A stretch of DNA of 64,000 bases from Ancylomarina salipaludis (lineage in GTDB: Bacteria > Bacteroidota > Bacteroidia > Bacteroidales > Marinifilaceae): contig NZ_SAXA01000004.1 in the NCBI RefSeq assembly GCF_004122035.1, positions 1 to 64,000 of the forward strand, given 5' to 3'. The translations under genes and the position numbers were made by a program. Shown here piece by piece: positions 16,219-25,795 of the stretch. Under the pieces are notes generated by a model, which saw only the letters and a program-made list of their open reading frames with translations, did not search any database and was not told the origin of the DNA. The stretch's first letter is position 1. Each line of letters begins with the position of its first letter.

Positions 16219-17211
16219 ATGAAAACAATACTATTGAATAATAGACCGGTTGGAACACCTAAGTTATCCGATTTTAAATTAGCAACTGAAGAGAAACCTG
16301 ATATAAAGGCAGGTGAAATGCTTTTAAAGGCAAGCTATATTTCAGTTGACCCTTATTTAAGGGGGCGTATGAGTGATGCAAAATCATATATCGCTCCATT
16401 TGAATTGAATAAAGCTATGAGTTCTGGTATGATTGCTGAAGTGATTGAATCGAATCTGGAAAACTTTAGCAAAGGAGATTTTGTTTCGGGTATGTTGGAA
16501 TGGAAAGAATACCAAAGCTCAAATGGTGAAGGTTTGATTAAGGTGGATGCTGGTCAAGCACCTCTATCGGCTTATTTAGGTGTGTTGGGCATGACAGGTT
16601 TAACGGCTTATTTAGGAATGACTGAAATTGGAAAGCCTAAAGCCGGAGAGACCCTTGTGGTTTCGGGTGCAGCAGGTGCAGTTGGTAGTGTGGTCGGTCA
16701 AATTGCAAAACTTTTAGGTTGTCGTGTTGTGGGTATCGCGGGTAGCGACGAGAAAGTGGAGCAATTGAAGTCGGAATATGCATTCGATGAGGCGATCAAC
16801 TACAACAGCACGTCGAATATGAGTCAGGCCATTGCTGAGGCCTGTCCCAATGGTGTGGATGTGTATTTTGATAATGTGGGCGGCGAAATTTCGGATGCTG
16901 TGATGATGAATGTCAACCGTTTTGCCAGAATCATAGTGTGTGGTGCCATCTCGCTTTATAATGCAACATCAGTACCTATGGGACCGCGTGTTCAGCCAAT
17001 TTTGATTAAGAATTCCGTTTTGATGCAAGGTTTTATTGTTTCCAATTATATGGAAAAATTTGCTCAGGCAATTCCTCAATTGGCCCAATGGTTAGCTGAA
17101 GGGAAATTAAAATCTACAGAAACGCTTGTAGAAGGATTTGAGAATACGCCTCAGGCATTTATCGATCTTTTTGAAGGGAAAAATAAGGGCAAGATGCTTG
17201 TGAAAATCTAA
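16219..17211 (+). CDS. Zinc-free NADP-dependent oxidoreductase (MDR family, CurA/LTB4DH-like)
   Basis: A 330-residue medium-chain reductase without zinc ligands. The N-terminal GroES-like domain has SVDPYLRGRM (residues 42-51), a hallmark of the leukotriene B4 dehydrogenase/CurA branch; the nucleotide loop is SGAAGAVGS (149-157), and the YFDNVGGEI motif is near 215. These enzymes reduce alpha,beta-unsaturated ketones and aldehydes with NADPH in the cytosol. It is preceded directly by the TetR operator and followed by an aldehyde-reducing alcohol dehydrogenase and a DJ-1-like protein, which fits a reactive-carbonyl detoxification unit. Confidence 0.93.
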   Translation: MKTILLNNRPVGTPKLSDFKLATEEKPDIKAGEMLLKASYISVDPYLRGRMSDAKSYIAPFELNKAMSSGMIAEVIESNLENFSKGDFVSGMLEWKEYQSSNGEGLIKVDAGQAPLSAYLGVLGMTGLTAYLGMTEIGKPKAGETLVVSGAAGAVGSVVGQIAKLLGCRVVGIAGSDEKVEQLKSEYAFDEAINYNSTSNMSQAIAEACPNGVDVYFDNVGGEISDAVMMNVNRFARIIVCGAISLYNATSVPMGPRVQPILIKNSVLMQGFIVSNYMEKFAQAIPQLAQWLAEGKLKSTETLVEGFENTPQAFIDLFEGKNKGKMLVKI

Positions 17212-17266
17212 TTAGATCATCTTATAAATTATTAACTATTTATTATCCATTATTAAATTGTAAAAA

Positions 17267-18427
17267 ATGAATCAGTTCGAATATAAAAACCCAACCAAAA
17301 TCATTTTCGGACAGAATAAGATTGCTGAACTGGCAAAAGAAATTCCTGCAAAGGCAAAGGTTCTGATCCTTTATGGAGGAGGGAGCATTAAAAGCAATGG
17401 TATTTACGATCAGGTTAAAGCGGCTTTGGCTGATTTTAATGTGATGGAATTTGGTGGCATTCCTCCAAATCCTGAGTATGCTGTTTTGATGGATGCATTG
17501 GATTTCATTAAATCGAATGAAATAAACTTTCTTTTAGCTGTTGGAGGAGGATCGGTTATCGATGGAACGAAATTTCTTGCAGCTGCGGCTTATTACGAAG
17601 GCGAAACGCCCTGGGATATTTTAACGAGTAGAAAACCGGTACTGAAAGCCATGCCTTTTGCTTCTGTATTAACACTTCCGGCAACGGGTTCGGAGATGAA
17701 TTCCGGAGCTGTAGTGACACGAAATGAGACTAAAGAGAAGTTAGCTATGGGAGGTCCTGCTTTGTTTCCTCAGTTTTCAATTCTCGATCCTCAGGTTATT
17801 CAATCAATTCCAGAGAGACAAATCGCAAATGGTTTGGCTGATGCCTTTACTCATGTTTTGGAGCAATATCTGACCTATCCAACTGAGGCTTTATTGCAGG
17901 ATCGGTTTGCTGAAAGCATTCTGCAAACTCTAACCGAAGTGGCACCAAAGGTTTTAAAAGATCCGAGTGATTATAAGGCTGCAGCCAATTTTATGTGGAG
18001 CTGTACCATGGCTCTAAATGGTTTGATTTCACAGGGTGTGCCTTCTGACTGGGCTGTGCATGCGATGGGACATGAGTTAACCGCTCTTTTTGGAATCGAT
18101 CATGCTCGTACATTAGCCATTATTGCTCCTAGTCATTATAAGTACAATATGGATAGCAAGCAGGAAAAGCTGGCTCAGTATGCCGAGCGTGTTTTTAACA
18201 TCAACGAAGGCAGTACTGAAGAAAAAGCACTTGCAGTTATCGATGCCACAGAATCCTTTTTCCATTCTTTGGGAATTAAAACAAGGCTCTCAGAGTATAC
18301 ACAAGATTATAAAGGAACATCAGAATTAATATCTGAACGTTTTACTCAGCGAGGCTGGATGGGAATTGGTGAGCGAGGCAGTTTAAGTCCGGATGATGTG
18401 GCGAAAATTGTCGAAATGGCTTATTAA
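17267..18427 (+). CDS. yqhD: Iron-dependent alcohol dehydrogenase, YqhD/butanol dehydrogenase type
   Basis: A 386-residue group III alcohol dehydrogenase that reduces aldehydes with NADPH. N-terminal FEYKNPTKIIFG and YGGGSIK (36-42) bind the cofactor with GGGSVIDG (93-100). Metal ligands are the Asp and His of NGLADAFTHVLEQY and the two His of HAMGHELTALFGIDHA. Length and order match E. coli YqhD. Located 55 bp after the enone reductase and before the DJ-1 homologue, presumably one transcript under TetR operator 2. YqhD proteins protect against glyoxal, acrolein and lipid aldehydes. Confidence 0.93.
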   Translation: MNQFEYKNPTKIIFGQNKIAELAKEIPAKAKVLILYGGGSIKSNGIYDQVKAALADFNVMEFGGIPPNPEYAVLMDALDFIKSNEINFLLAVGGGSVIDGTKFLAAAAYYEGETPWDILTSRKPVLKAMPFASVLTLPATGSEMNSGAVVTRNETKEKLAMGGPALFPQFSILDPQVIQSIPERQIANGLADAFTHVLEQYLTYPTEALLQDRFAESILQTLTEVAPKVLKDPSDYKAAANFMWSCTMALNGLISQGVPSDWAVHAMGHELTALFGIDHARTLAIIAPSHYKYNMDSKQEKLAQYAERVFNINEGSTEEKALAVIDATESFFHSLGIKTRLSEYTQDYKGTSELISERFTQRGWMGIGERGSLSPDDVAKIVEMAY

Positions 18428-18492
18428 GAGTTGATATTAACAGTAATAAATAATTATAAAATTTAATTCAGATGTTATTAAAAACAGGAATC

Positions 18493-19176
18493 ATGAATAT
18501 TCTATTTGTATTGACCTCTCATTCACAAATGGGAGATACAGGACATAAAACAGGTTTTTGGGTTGAAGAATTTGCCAATCCTTATTATGCACTTCTTGAT
18601 GCAGGAGCGAACATTACCATTGCCACGCCTAAAGGGGGTGTAGCACCAATCGATCCTACTTCGGATTTGCCACAAAACAGCACAGAAGATACCGAGCGTT
18701 TTAAGAATGATGCCGAAGCTCAGAAAAAGATTAATGAAACACTGGCTTTAGCTGATATTAATTTTGAGGATTACGATGCCGTATTTTACCCAGGAGGTCA
18801 TGGACCGCTTTGGGATTTGGCTGAAGATTCTATTTCTGCAAAGTTGATTCAGGATTTTGATGGAGCCAATAAACCGATTGCTTTTGTGTGTCATGCACCG
18901 GCTGCATTGCGCCACGTTAAGAATGCTGAAGGCGAATTTTTGGTAAAAGGGAAGAGGGTAACGGGTTTTAGCAACGAGGAAGAAGACGCTGTTCAACTCA
19001 GTACCATTGTCCCATTTTTGGTAGAGGATATACTCAAATCTAAAGGGGGAATTTATTCCAGAGGTAAAGTCTGGGAAGCTTATGCCATTGAAGACGGTAA
19101 TCTGATTACAGGTCAGAATCCGGCCTCATCGGCTCTTGTGGCAGAGATTCTTTTGAAGAAGCTTCAAAAGAAATAG
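18493..19176 (+). CDS. DJ-1/PfpI (Hsp31-like) type 1 glutamine amidotransferase-fold protein
   Basis: A 227-residue protein of the DJ-1 superfamily. The nucleophile is Cys133 in the elbow AFVCHAPAALRH, with a following His; the N-terminal HSQMGDTGHKTGFWVEEFANPYY and ASPKGG-like ATPKGGVAPIDP blocks are those of Hsp31/YhbO-type members, which act as glyoxalase III or protein deglycase-like enzymes. ATG 18472 lies upstream in frame, but homologues begin at MN(V/I)LFVLTSH, so 18493 is preferred. Last gene of the aldehyde-detoxification set; a terminator follows. Confidence 0.9.
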   Translation: MNILFVLTSHSQMGDTGHKTGFWVEEFANPYYALLDAGANITIATPKGGVAPIDPTSDLPQNSTEDTERFKNDAEAQKKINETLALADINFEDYDAVFYPGGHGPLWDLAEDSISAKLIQDFDGANKPIAFVCHAPAALRHVKNAEGEFLVKGKRVTGFSNEEEDAVQLSTIVPFLVEDILKSKGGIYSRGKVWEAYAIEDGNLITGQNPASSALVAEILLKKLQKK

Positions 19177-19200
19177 CGTGATCCCATTATTAAAATTTAA

Positions 19201-19234
19201 AAAGCCGCAGCTTGATTTTGTTTAAGCTGTGGCT
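19201..19234. terminator. Bidirectional terminator
   Basis: AAAGCCGCAGCTT / AAGCTGTGGCTTT stem with one G-U or mismatch pair, 13 bp, loop of 8-10 nt. The U-tract is better on the minus strand, where it ends the TPR kinase gene. Confidence 0.7.
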
Positions 19235-19262
19235 TTAGTTATGAATACTGATGGCTTTTTTA

Positions 19263-21389
19263 TTAATCAGGACTTGCTGTAACGAGTGAGAATCTAAATG
19301 TTGAACCTTCTCCTTCTTTACTCTCGACCCAAATTTGGCCATCGTTTTTTTCAATGAATTCCTGACACAAAATGAGTCCCAATCCTGTTCCCGTTTCGTT
19401 ATTCGTTCCAAGGGTTGATTTGTTCTTGCCTAGTTTGAAAAGCTGATTCATTTGCTCTTGAGACATACCGACACCATTGTCACTGATGGAGATAATGGTT
19501 TTGCCTCCCTTTTCTTCACCGGAAATTTTTATGGAGCCACCTTCATTGGTAAATTTTAGTGCATTATTAATCAGGTTCACCATAAGGGTCTTAATCATAA
19601 ACATGTCAATTAAGACTTTTGATTTTAGGTTTACTGTATTTTCGATTGAAATGTTTTTAAGTTTTGCTGTTGCCTCGAGTGGCTCAATACTTTCTTTAAT
19701 AAGTAAGGAAATATCCTCTTTTTGTTTCTGGATTTTTAGACTGTCTTGTTGTACTCTGGCCCATGTTAGCAGGTTATCGAGTAAGCTAAATGCACTCTCA
19801 GATGCTGTATTCAAATCATGAATGAAATTTTTTCGCTCTTCATCGCTCAGGTGATCATAGGATGAAGATAATAGGTTGCTGAGTCCAATTAGTGCATTGA
19901 AGGGGGACCTTAAATCGTGTGCAATGATTGAAAAGAATTTGTCTTTGGTTTTATTGAGTATTTCTAATTCAGATTTCTGAGCCTCAATAATTTGATGCGA
20001 CTTTTTCTTGAGCCTGGCCCTGTTAAGTAAGATAAAAATCAGGCCAATAACAATGAGAGTGATGACAATTAAGAGATCCCTAACTTGATTTTGTTTCTCT
20101 ATCTGTAGCCTGTTTAAAGAAATATCCTTGCGTAACGACTCATTTTCAATCTGTTTTTGCTTTGTTTCGAATTTGGTTTGTAGTTCAGATATCTGTTGCT
20201 GACGTGATTCGTTGAAAATACTGTCTTTTAAATTCAGTTCTTTTTGTTTGTATTCTAGGGCTTGTTCAAATTGTTTTCTTTCAGAATAATAATAACTGTA
20301 GGTTTGGTATAAATCACCTTTGTTATAGTTGATATTGTATTCGTTTGCCAGGCCTAGAGCTTCATCTAAATTGTATTTAGCCTCTCTAAAGTTTGAGTCT
20401 TCGATATTGAGTTTTGCAAGTAGAATTAAATTAACAATAAGCTGATTTTGGGATTGGTTTTTTCGGTTTAGGTTGATTGCATTTTTTAAGTATTTTGATG
20501 CAAGTTCAACATTGTCAATAAAGTAGTTCGATTGTCCTAAATTGGTGTAAACCTGTGCAATTTGGTAGTTGTTATTTAGTTTGATATAAGCAGGTAGAGC
20601 TTTATCAAAATAGGTCAATGCTTTTTTATGTTTTCCCATTCGGCTATAACAAGCTCCTATATTATTTAAAGCGGATGCATAGGCTATAGTGACATTTGCT
20701 GTATCGGAAATTGAGATTACCTTTTCAAAATATTCTAGTGCTTTATCCAGTTCTTCGTTGTATAAAAAAGTGGTCCCAATATTTAGTGACAGGTTAATGA
20801 GCTTGTCCTTCATTACTAAACTATCTGCCAGATGATAGGCCCTTGTAAATTTCTCCAAAGCATCTTTATACTTGCCCTGAGTGAGGTAATTGGCGGCAAT
20901 TGTGTTGAGGCATTTAAGTTGTAAACTTAAATCTTTGAACTGCATCCCTTTCTCATAAACCTGATTTAAAACTTTTAATGAACTATCGGGTTGTCCTGTG
21001 GCGTAAAGAATATAGCCCCTGTAATAGTTTGATAAAGCTTTTTCGTTGTTTAAGTTTTTTGATTCAGAGATGTCTGTTGCTTTTTTATTGTAGGCTATAG
21101 CCTCGTCAAGTCGACCTGCATTAATGGCTGCATATGATAGATAATTAAGGGCATTTACCTGAATGCTGTCAATTTGATAATGTTCAGCCAAGGAGTCTGC
21201 TTTCTTCGAATAGGCAATAAGTTGATGCGTGTCTTTGTATAACATCTCTTTGGCTAATAAAAAGTAGAGATACGCTTGATTTTTTTCGTCAGATTTTTTT
21301 AAAAGGCTCTGGAGGCTATCTGTTTTGCTTTGACCAAAACAGAACTGTGTAAGAAGTAAGAAAAATATAAGCAGAGGACGATGTTTCAT
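19263..21389 (-). CDS. Tetratricopeptide-repeat sensor histidine kinase
   Basis: A 708-residue kinase. A signal peptide (about 1-20, ending CFGQ) precedes a periplasmic array of TPR repeats (about 30-400; for example LKCLNTIAANYLTQGKYKDALEKF-type units), then a coiled-coil stretch, a transmembrane helix (about 437-458, LLIVITLIVIGLIFILL), the HisKA motif FFSIIAHDLRSPFNALIG with the phosphoacceptor His near residue 490, and an HATPase_c domain (NLINNALKFT, DNGVGMS, GTGLGLILCQEF). No receiver domain is attached and no partner regulator is adjacent, so it is an orphan kinase here. This architecture is common in Bacteroidota. Confidence 0.94.
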   Translation of the reverse strand: MKHRPLLIFFLLLTQFCFGQSKTDSLQSLLKKSDEKNQAYLYFLLAKEMLYKDTHQLIAYSKKADSLAEHYQIDSIQVNALNYLSYAAINAGRLDEAIAYNKKATDISESKNLNNEKALSNYYRGYILYATGQPDSSLKVLNQVYEKGMQFKDLSLQLKCLNTIAANYLTQGKYKDALEKFTRAYHLADSLVMKDKLINLSLNIGTTFLYNEELDKALEYFEKVISISDTANVTIAYASALNNIGACYSRMGKHKKALTYFDKALPAYIKLNNNYQIAQVYTNLGQSNYFIDNVELASKYLKNAINLNRKNQSQNQLIVNLILLAKLNIEDSNFREAKYNLDEALGLANEYNINYNKGDLYQTYSYYYSERKQFEQALEYKQKELNLKDSIFNESRQQQISELQTKFETKQKQIENESLRKDISLNRLQIEKQNQVRDLLIVITLIVIGLIFILLNRARLKKKSHQIIEAQKSELEILNKTKDKFFSIIAHDLRSPFNALIGLSNLLSSSYDHLSDEERKNFIHDLNTASESAFSLLDNLLTWARVQQDSLKIQKQKEDISLLIKESIEPLEATAKLKNISIENTVNLKSKVLIDMFMIKTLMVNLINNALKFTNEGGSIKISGEEKGGKTIISISDNGVGMSQEQMNQLFKLGKNKSTLGTNNETGTGLGLILCQEFIEKNDGQIWVESKEGEGSTFRFSLVTASPD

Positions 21390-21770
21390 AGTTGCTGATT
21401 TTTAGATGTTTTGATCTCAAAACCTTTTGAATAGTCTATTTTATCAGTATAGATAAGCAATATATATCGAATCAAAGTACAAAAAATAATAGGATTTGAA
21501 ATAGATTGTGAGATAAAATATTCTTAAATAATTTGGGCAGAAATATTTCGTCGAATATAAAAGTTTCTTTTAGCCTGGTAGGGTGAAATCTACAAGAAGC
21601 CTTAAGATTGAGTTTGTTACCTATTTTTCAAGGGTGCGAAAAACAGATGCGTATCTGTCAGAATTAGATTGATAATTTTATTTATCTGGTTGATGAAGAA
21701 GGATATATTTTTATTATATTTAAGATAATTTATTCATTATGTTATTTTATTGGTGCTGATTTTTTGCAAT
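21390..21770. other. Intergenic region, divergent promoters presumed
   Basis: About 380 bp between divergent genes. It is very AT-rich. I see no ORF, strong hairpin or consensus promoter box; it must carry both promoters. Confidence 0.4.
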
Positions 21771-22334
21771 ATGAGAAGAATATTAAAATGTCGTTCAATT
21801 ATAATTGTTGTAATCCTTATTGGCATCGCTTTTACAGGATGTAAAACTCAGAAGGGAATGGTTGACAATACAGTAGTCCGGGAATTAGATATTAACAGGT
21901 ACCTGGGCACATGGTACGAAATTGCAAGATTCGATCATCGTTTTGAACGAGGACTTGTTGGAGTTACAGCGAATTACAGTATGCGCGATGATGGCAAAAT
22001 ACAGGTGATTAATAGTGGCTATAAAAATCGTTTAGATGGGGCGTTTTCAGAGGCAATAGGTAAGGCCAAGATTCCCGATCCTGAGAATGAGCCTGCTAAG
22101 TTAAAAGTGTCATTTTTCTTGTTTTTTTATGGTGATTACTTTGTTTTAGAATTAGATGATGATTACCAATGGGCCATTATTGGGAGCAGTTCAGATAAAT
22201 ACCTTTGGATTTTGAGTCGTACGCCTCAAATTGACAAAGACTTGTACACAGCTTTGCTTGAAAACCTGAAAAGGCGTGGCTATGATATTTCGAAATTATT
22301 GAAGGTTGAGCAACAAACGAATATTAAAGATTAA
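21771..22334 (+). CDS. Outer-membrane lipocalin (Blc-like)
   Basis: A 187-residue lipoprotein lipocalin. The signal peptide ends in the lipobox IAFTGC. The lipocalin SCR1 motif is NRYLGTWYEIARFDHRFERG, followed by NYSMRDDGKIQVINSG, the FFFYGDYFVLELDDDYQWAIIGSSSDKYLWILSRTP strand pair, and a C-terminal helix. This is the bacterial Blc/apolipoprotein D family, which binds fatty acids or lysophospholipids at the outer membrane. A TTG at 21750 is in frame; ATG 21771 gives a proper signal peptide. The neighbouring lipid genes may be functionally related. Confidence 0.92.
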   Translation: MRRILKCRSIIIVVILIGIAFTGCKTQKGMVDNTVVRELDINRYLGTWYEIARFDHRFERGLVGVTANYSMRDDGKIQVINSGYKNRLDGAFSEAIGKAKIPDPENEPAKLKVSFFLFFYGDYFVLELDDDYQWAIIGSSSDKYLWILSRTPQIDKDLYTALLENLKRRGYDISKLLKVEQQTNIKD

Positions 22335-22464
22335 GAGTGTTTTTATAGGGCTTGAATATGTTTTGATTCTTTGGTTTGGTTGTATCGTTGAGTTTGTTTG
22401 ACTCTAAGTTTATTTATAGTGTTGGTTTTAGAGGGAGCCAAATTGTTTAATTAAGATTATATGT

Positions 22465-24264
22465 ATGTCTAAAATTGACACTTTTGAAATAAATGGAAAA
22501 TTTCTTTACTATGCTTTTGTTGCTGGAGGGAATCAAATTCTTCAAAATCAAGTCGAATTAAATGCGATAAATGTTTTCCCTGTAAATGATAATGATACAG
22601 GCACTAACCTTGCCTCCACAGTTCGTTCTGTTATCGATAATATCAAACCCCATAAGTCGTATAAAACAACTGTAAATAATATTGCTGATGCCGCATTAAC
22701 TGGGGCCAGAGGAAATTCGGGTGTTATCTTTGCCCAATTTTTACATGGCTTGAGTCGTGAAACTCAAAATAAAGCGAGTATTACCTTTTTTGAATTTGTT
22801 GAAAGTGTAAAGAAGTCGATCCCCTACATTTATGAAGCTATTGCCATTCCTATTGAGGGGACCATGTTGACCGTGATTAAAGACTGGGCAGAATTCCTGA
22901 CTTGTAAAAAAGGGATCATTTCTGATTTCAAGAAAATAATGATAGACTCTCTGGTTGTCCTGGAGAAATCATTGGCTGAAACGACTTTGAAATTGAAGGC
23001 TTTAAATAAAACGGGCTTTGTTGATGCGGGAGCAAAAGGTTTTGTTCTTTTTGTAAAAGGGATTATTGATTTCATAAGCGATTGGAATATCCGGACCTTG
23101 AAAGTTGAATTAACCGAAACGATTTCTCTCGTGCATTCTGATAAAATGACAGACGAAGAAATGACTCACCGTTTTTGTACCGAAGCCATTTTAAAGAATG
23201 TCAATATTACTAAAAAAGAACTTCAGGAGATATTGACTGATCGCGGTGATTCAGTTGTTGTTGCAGGGTCGGAAAGTATTTGTAGAATTCATTTGCACAC
23301 CAATCAACCAGATGAACTTTTCCATCATTTGAAAGATAAGGGAATTATCACATATCAAAAGGTGGATGATATGCTTCGTCAACACGAGGTGCTTACCAAA
23401 CGTAAATGGAATATTGCTCTTGTTACGGATTCGACTTGTGACTTGTCGCAGGATCTAATCGATTATTATCAGATTCATGTTGTGCCTCTTAATTTAAATT
23501 TTGGCGACTATCATTATTTGGATAAGGTCACCATTCAACCCAATCGATTCTACGATTTGCTTGAGTCCAGTTCAGAATTTCCCAAAACATCTCAAATAAA
23601 CGAACAGACATTTACCAATTTGTATTCGCATTTGGCTTCACATTACGATGCCATTATCGCCCTACACTTAACCAGTGAGTTTAGTGGCACTTGTTCGAAT
23701 AGTTTAAAGGCAAGCGAGCGAATAAAAAAAGAATTTAATAAACCCGTTCATGTTATCAATTCGAAGAATTTATCAGGAGCACTCGGCTTATTGGTTCTGA
23801 AAACGGCTCAAAATATTGAAGCTGGAGAATCGCTTGAATTGATTATTGAATCGCTTGAGCGAGATGTTAGCACGACAAAAATTTTTGTCAGCGTAAGAGA
23901 TTTAAAGCATATGATCAGGGGAGGACGCGTTTCCAAGCCTAAAGGTTTCATAGCCCGTTTGATTGGTTTAAATCCGATTGTTTCGATGGATGAAAATGGA
24001 AAATCACTTCTATTTGGAAAAACGTTTAGCCAACAAGCCAGTTTGAGAAAAATATATTCACATATAAAACAAATCGGACATGGAAAATCGGTTTGGAACT
24101 ATATTATTCTTCACGCTCACAATCCTGAGGGGGGGCAAAATGCTGAGGACAAAATGTTTGAGATTACAGGAAAGAAACCCGTTTCGGTTATGGATATTTC
24201 TCCGGTAATTGGTATGCATGCAGGAAATGGAGCCATTGCCATCGCCGTGTTGTTTAATCACTAA
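22465..24264 (+). CDS. DAK2-DegV fusion protein (fatty acid kinase FakA + FakB in one chain)
   Basis: A 599-residue cytosolic fusion. Residues about 10-200 form a DAK2/DhaL ATP-binding domain (NVFPVNDNDTGTN, TGARGNSGVIFAQFLHGL), about 200-305 a FakA-like linker, and about 312-595 a DegV fatty-acid-binding domain (ALVTDSTCDLS, FPKTSQ, HLTSEFSGTC, RGGRVSKPKG). In Firmicutes, FakA phosphorylates fatty acids bound by separate FakB proteins to give acyl-phosphates. Here both functions are in one polypeptide, so it is probably a self-contained fatty acid kinase (inference). PlsY, which uses acyl-phosphate, lies four genes downstream in the same direction. Confidence 0.88.
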   Translation: MSKIDTFEINGKFLYYAFVAGGNQILQNQVELNAINVFPVNDNDTGTNLASTVRSVIDNIKPHKSYKTTVNNIADAALTGARGNSGVIFAQFLHGLSRETQNKASITFFEFVESVKKSIPYIYEAIAIPIEGTMLTVIKDWAEFLTCKKGIISDFKKIMIDSLVVLEKSLAETTLKLKALNKTGFVDAGAKGFVLFVKGIIDFISDWNIRTLKVELTETISLVHSDKMTDEEMTHRFCTEAILKNVNITKKELQEILTDRGDSVVVAGSESICRIHLHTNQPDELFHHLKDKGIITYQKVDDMLRQHEVLTKRKWNIALVTDSTCDLSQDLIDYYQIHVVPLNLNFGDYHYLDKVTIQPNRFYDLLESSSEFPKTSQINEQTFTNLYSHLASHYDAIIALHLTSEFSGTCSNSLKASERIKKEFNKPVHVINSKNLSGALGLLVLKTAQNIEAGESLELIIESLERDVSTTKIFVSVRDLKHMIRGGRVSKPKGFIARLIGLNPIVSMDENGKSLLFGKTFSQQASLRKIYSHIKQIGHGKSVWNYIILHAHNPEGGQNAEDKMFEITGKKPVSVMDISPVIGMHAGNGAIAIAVLFNH

Positions 24265-24274
24265 TTTGATACCC

Positions 24275-25051
24275 ATGTTAACTATCTTTTTACAAGGATC
24301 GCTTATTATTTTTATTCTGGTAACACTGCTATGGGTATTAAGTGTTATGCTAACAAATGCAAGTATTGTTGACCTGTTTTGGGGATTTGGTTTTGTAGTG
24401 GTAAATGCCTTCTATTTTTTGGTTTCTGAGGATTTTAATTTACGAAAAATACTATTACTGACTCTCGTGACAATTTGGGGTTTACGACTTTCCATTTACC
24501 TTTCGTGGCGGAATATCGGTAAGGGTGAAGATTTCAGATATCAAAAATTTAGGCAAGATTATGGCCCGAAACGCTATTGGTGGTTTAGTTATTTTCAGGT
24601 TTTTTTATTGCAAGGTGCTTTAATAATGCTTGTTTCATTACCCTTAATGGGTACTAATCTTTGGGAACAATTCGATACGCTAATCTGGTTAGATTATTTG
24701 GGGATTGTGGTTTGGTGTATCGGTTTTCTTTTTGAAGCAGGAGGTGACTTTCAGTTGGCTAGGTTTAAAAAGAATCCTAAAAATAAAGGGAAGGTATTGA
24801 ATACTGGGTTTTGGAAGTATACCCGTCATCCCAATTATTTTGGCGATTCGGCTGTTTGGTGGGCATATGCAATATTCTCAATAGCTGCCGGAGCTTATTG
24901 GCCTATTGTTGGTTCTGTTTTAATGACTGTGATTATTATTAAGGTTTCCGGAGTTGCTTTGCTCGAAAAAACATTGAATAATACGAAACCTGAATACCAC
25001 AACTACATTAAGAAAACCAACTCATTTTTCCCTTGGTTCCCTAAAAAATAA
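24275..25051 (+). CDS. DUF1295 membrane protein (steroid 5-alpha-reductase-like)
   Basis: A 258-residue membrane protein with six or so helices. The C-terminal signature is GFWKYTRHPNYFGDSAVWWAYA, then LLEKTLNNTKPEYHNYIKKTNSFFPWFPK, which is the isoprenylcysteine-methyltransferase/5-alpha-reductase-like pattern of DUF1295. Such proteins reduce or modify lipids in the membrane; the substrate is unknown. An in-frame ATG at 24209 would overlap the fusion gene by 56 bp, so ATG 24275, 10 bp after its stop, is preferred. Co-directional with fakAB-like, peroxiredoxin and plsY genes. Confidence 0.9.
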   Translation: MLTIFLQGSLIIFILVTLLWVLSVMLTNASIVDLFWGFGFVVVNAFYFLVSEDFNLRKILLLTLVTIWGLRLSIYLSWRNIGKGEDFRYQKFRQDYGPKRYWWFSYFQVFLLQGALIMLVSLPLMGTNLWEQFDTLIWLDYLGIVVWCIGFLFEAGGDFQLARFKKNPKNKGKVLNTGFWKYTRHPNYFGDSAVWWAYAIFSIAAGAYWPIVGSVLMTVIIIKVSGVALLEKTLNNTKPEYHNYIKKTNSFFPWFPKK

Positions 25052-25054
25052 ATT

Positions 25055-25795
25055 ATGCTTGATTATTTGAGTTCGAATATTTGGTTTGTGCTTTTCTTCG
25101 TTTGGGGGCTGCCCTTAGGTTTCTATCGAAGTAAGTTTCGTAAAATCGTATACCAAACCGATAGTTGGACAATCAATATCAAACCCGTTTTCATGAAAGA
25201 ACTTAAAGGACTTTTCGGTAATATTTACCCCGATAATAAAAAATACAAGAAGTTTAGAAACTTCTATTTGTTTTATTTATCCATTTATTTTGTTTTGAGT
25301 ACAAGCTTTGTAGTTTTTAAAGATAATACAGAGAAGATGAAAAAAATTGAAATAGGAAGTTCAGTACCAGTTTTTGAATTAAAGGATCAAAACGGGGAGT
25401 TGTTTCAGCTTAAATCCGTATTGGGGAAGAAAAATCTGGTGATTTATTTTTACCCCAAAGATGATAGCCCGGGTTGTACCAAGGAGGCTTGCGCTTTTCG
25501 AGATCAATTTGAAGTGTTTGAAGAAGCCGATGCTCTGATTATTGGAATTAGTGGACAGTCGGTTGAGAGTCACTTGGACTTTGCAACAAAATACAAGCTG
25601 AACTATACGCTGCTTAGCGATAAGGGAAACAAAGTGCGTAAACTTTTTGGTGTTCCTGGTAATTTATTCGGATTGATTCCCGGAAGAGTGACTTATCTCG
25701 TAAATAAGGAAGGGAAGGTAATTTATATGTTTAATTCTCAAATACAAGCTGAGAAACATATTGATGAAGCCTTACGCATATTACAAGAATTATGA
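25055..25795 (+). CDS. Membrane-tethered BCP-type peroxiredoxin (N-terminal membrane domain fusion)
   Basis: A 246-residue protein in two parts. Residues 1-94 have two hydrophobic helices (about 7-24 and 70-87) joined by a basic loop. Residues 95-246 are a complete bacterioferritin comigratory protein/PrxQ domain with peroxidatic Cys141 (DDSPGCTKEAC) and a second Cys146, five residues apart as in two-cysteine atypical PrxQ. An internal ATG at 25337 (MKKIEIGSSVPVF) could start a free peroxiredoxin, but the reading frame is continuous from the ATG 3 bp after the DUF1295 stop. The membrane anchor suggests repair or protection of membrane lipid peroxides. The last codon overlaps the plsY start. 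Confidence 0.85.
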   Translation: MLDYLSSNIWFVLFFVWGLPLGFYRSKFRKIVYQTDSWTINIKPVFMKELKGLFGNIYPDNKKYKKFRNFYLFYLSIYFVLSTSFVVFKDNTEKMKKIEIGSSVPVFELKDQNGELFQLKSVLGKKNLVIYFYPKDDSPGCTKEACAFRDQFEVFEEADALIIGISGQSVESHLDFATKYKLNYTLLSDKGNKVRKLFGVPGNLFGLIPGRVTYLVNKEGKVIYMFNSQIQAEKHIDEALRILQEL

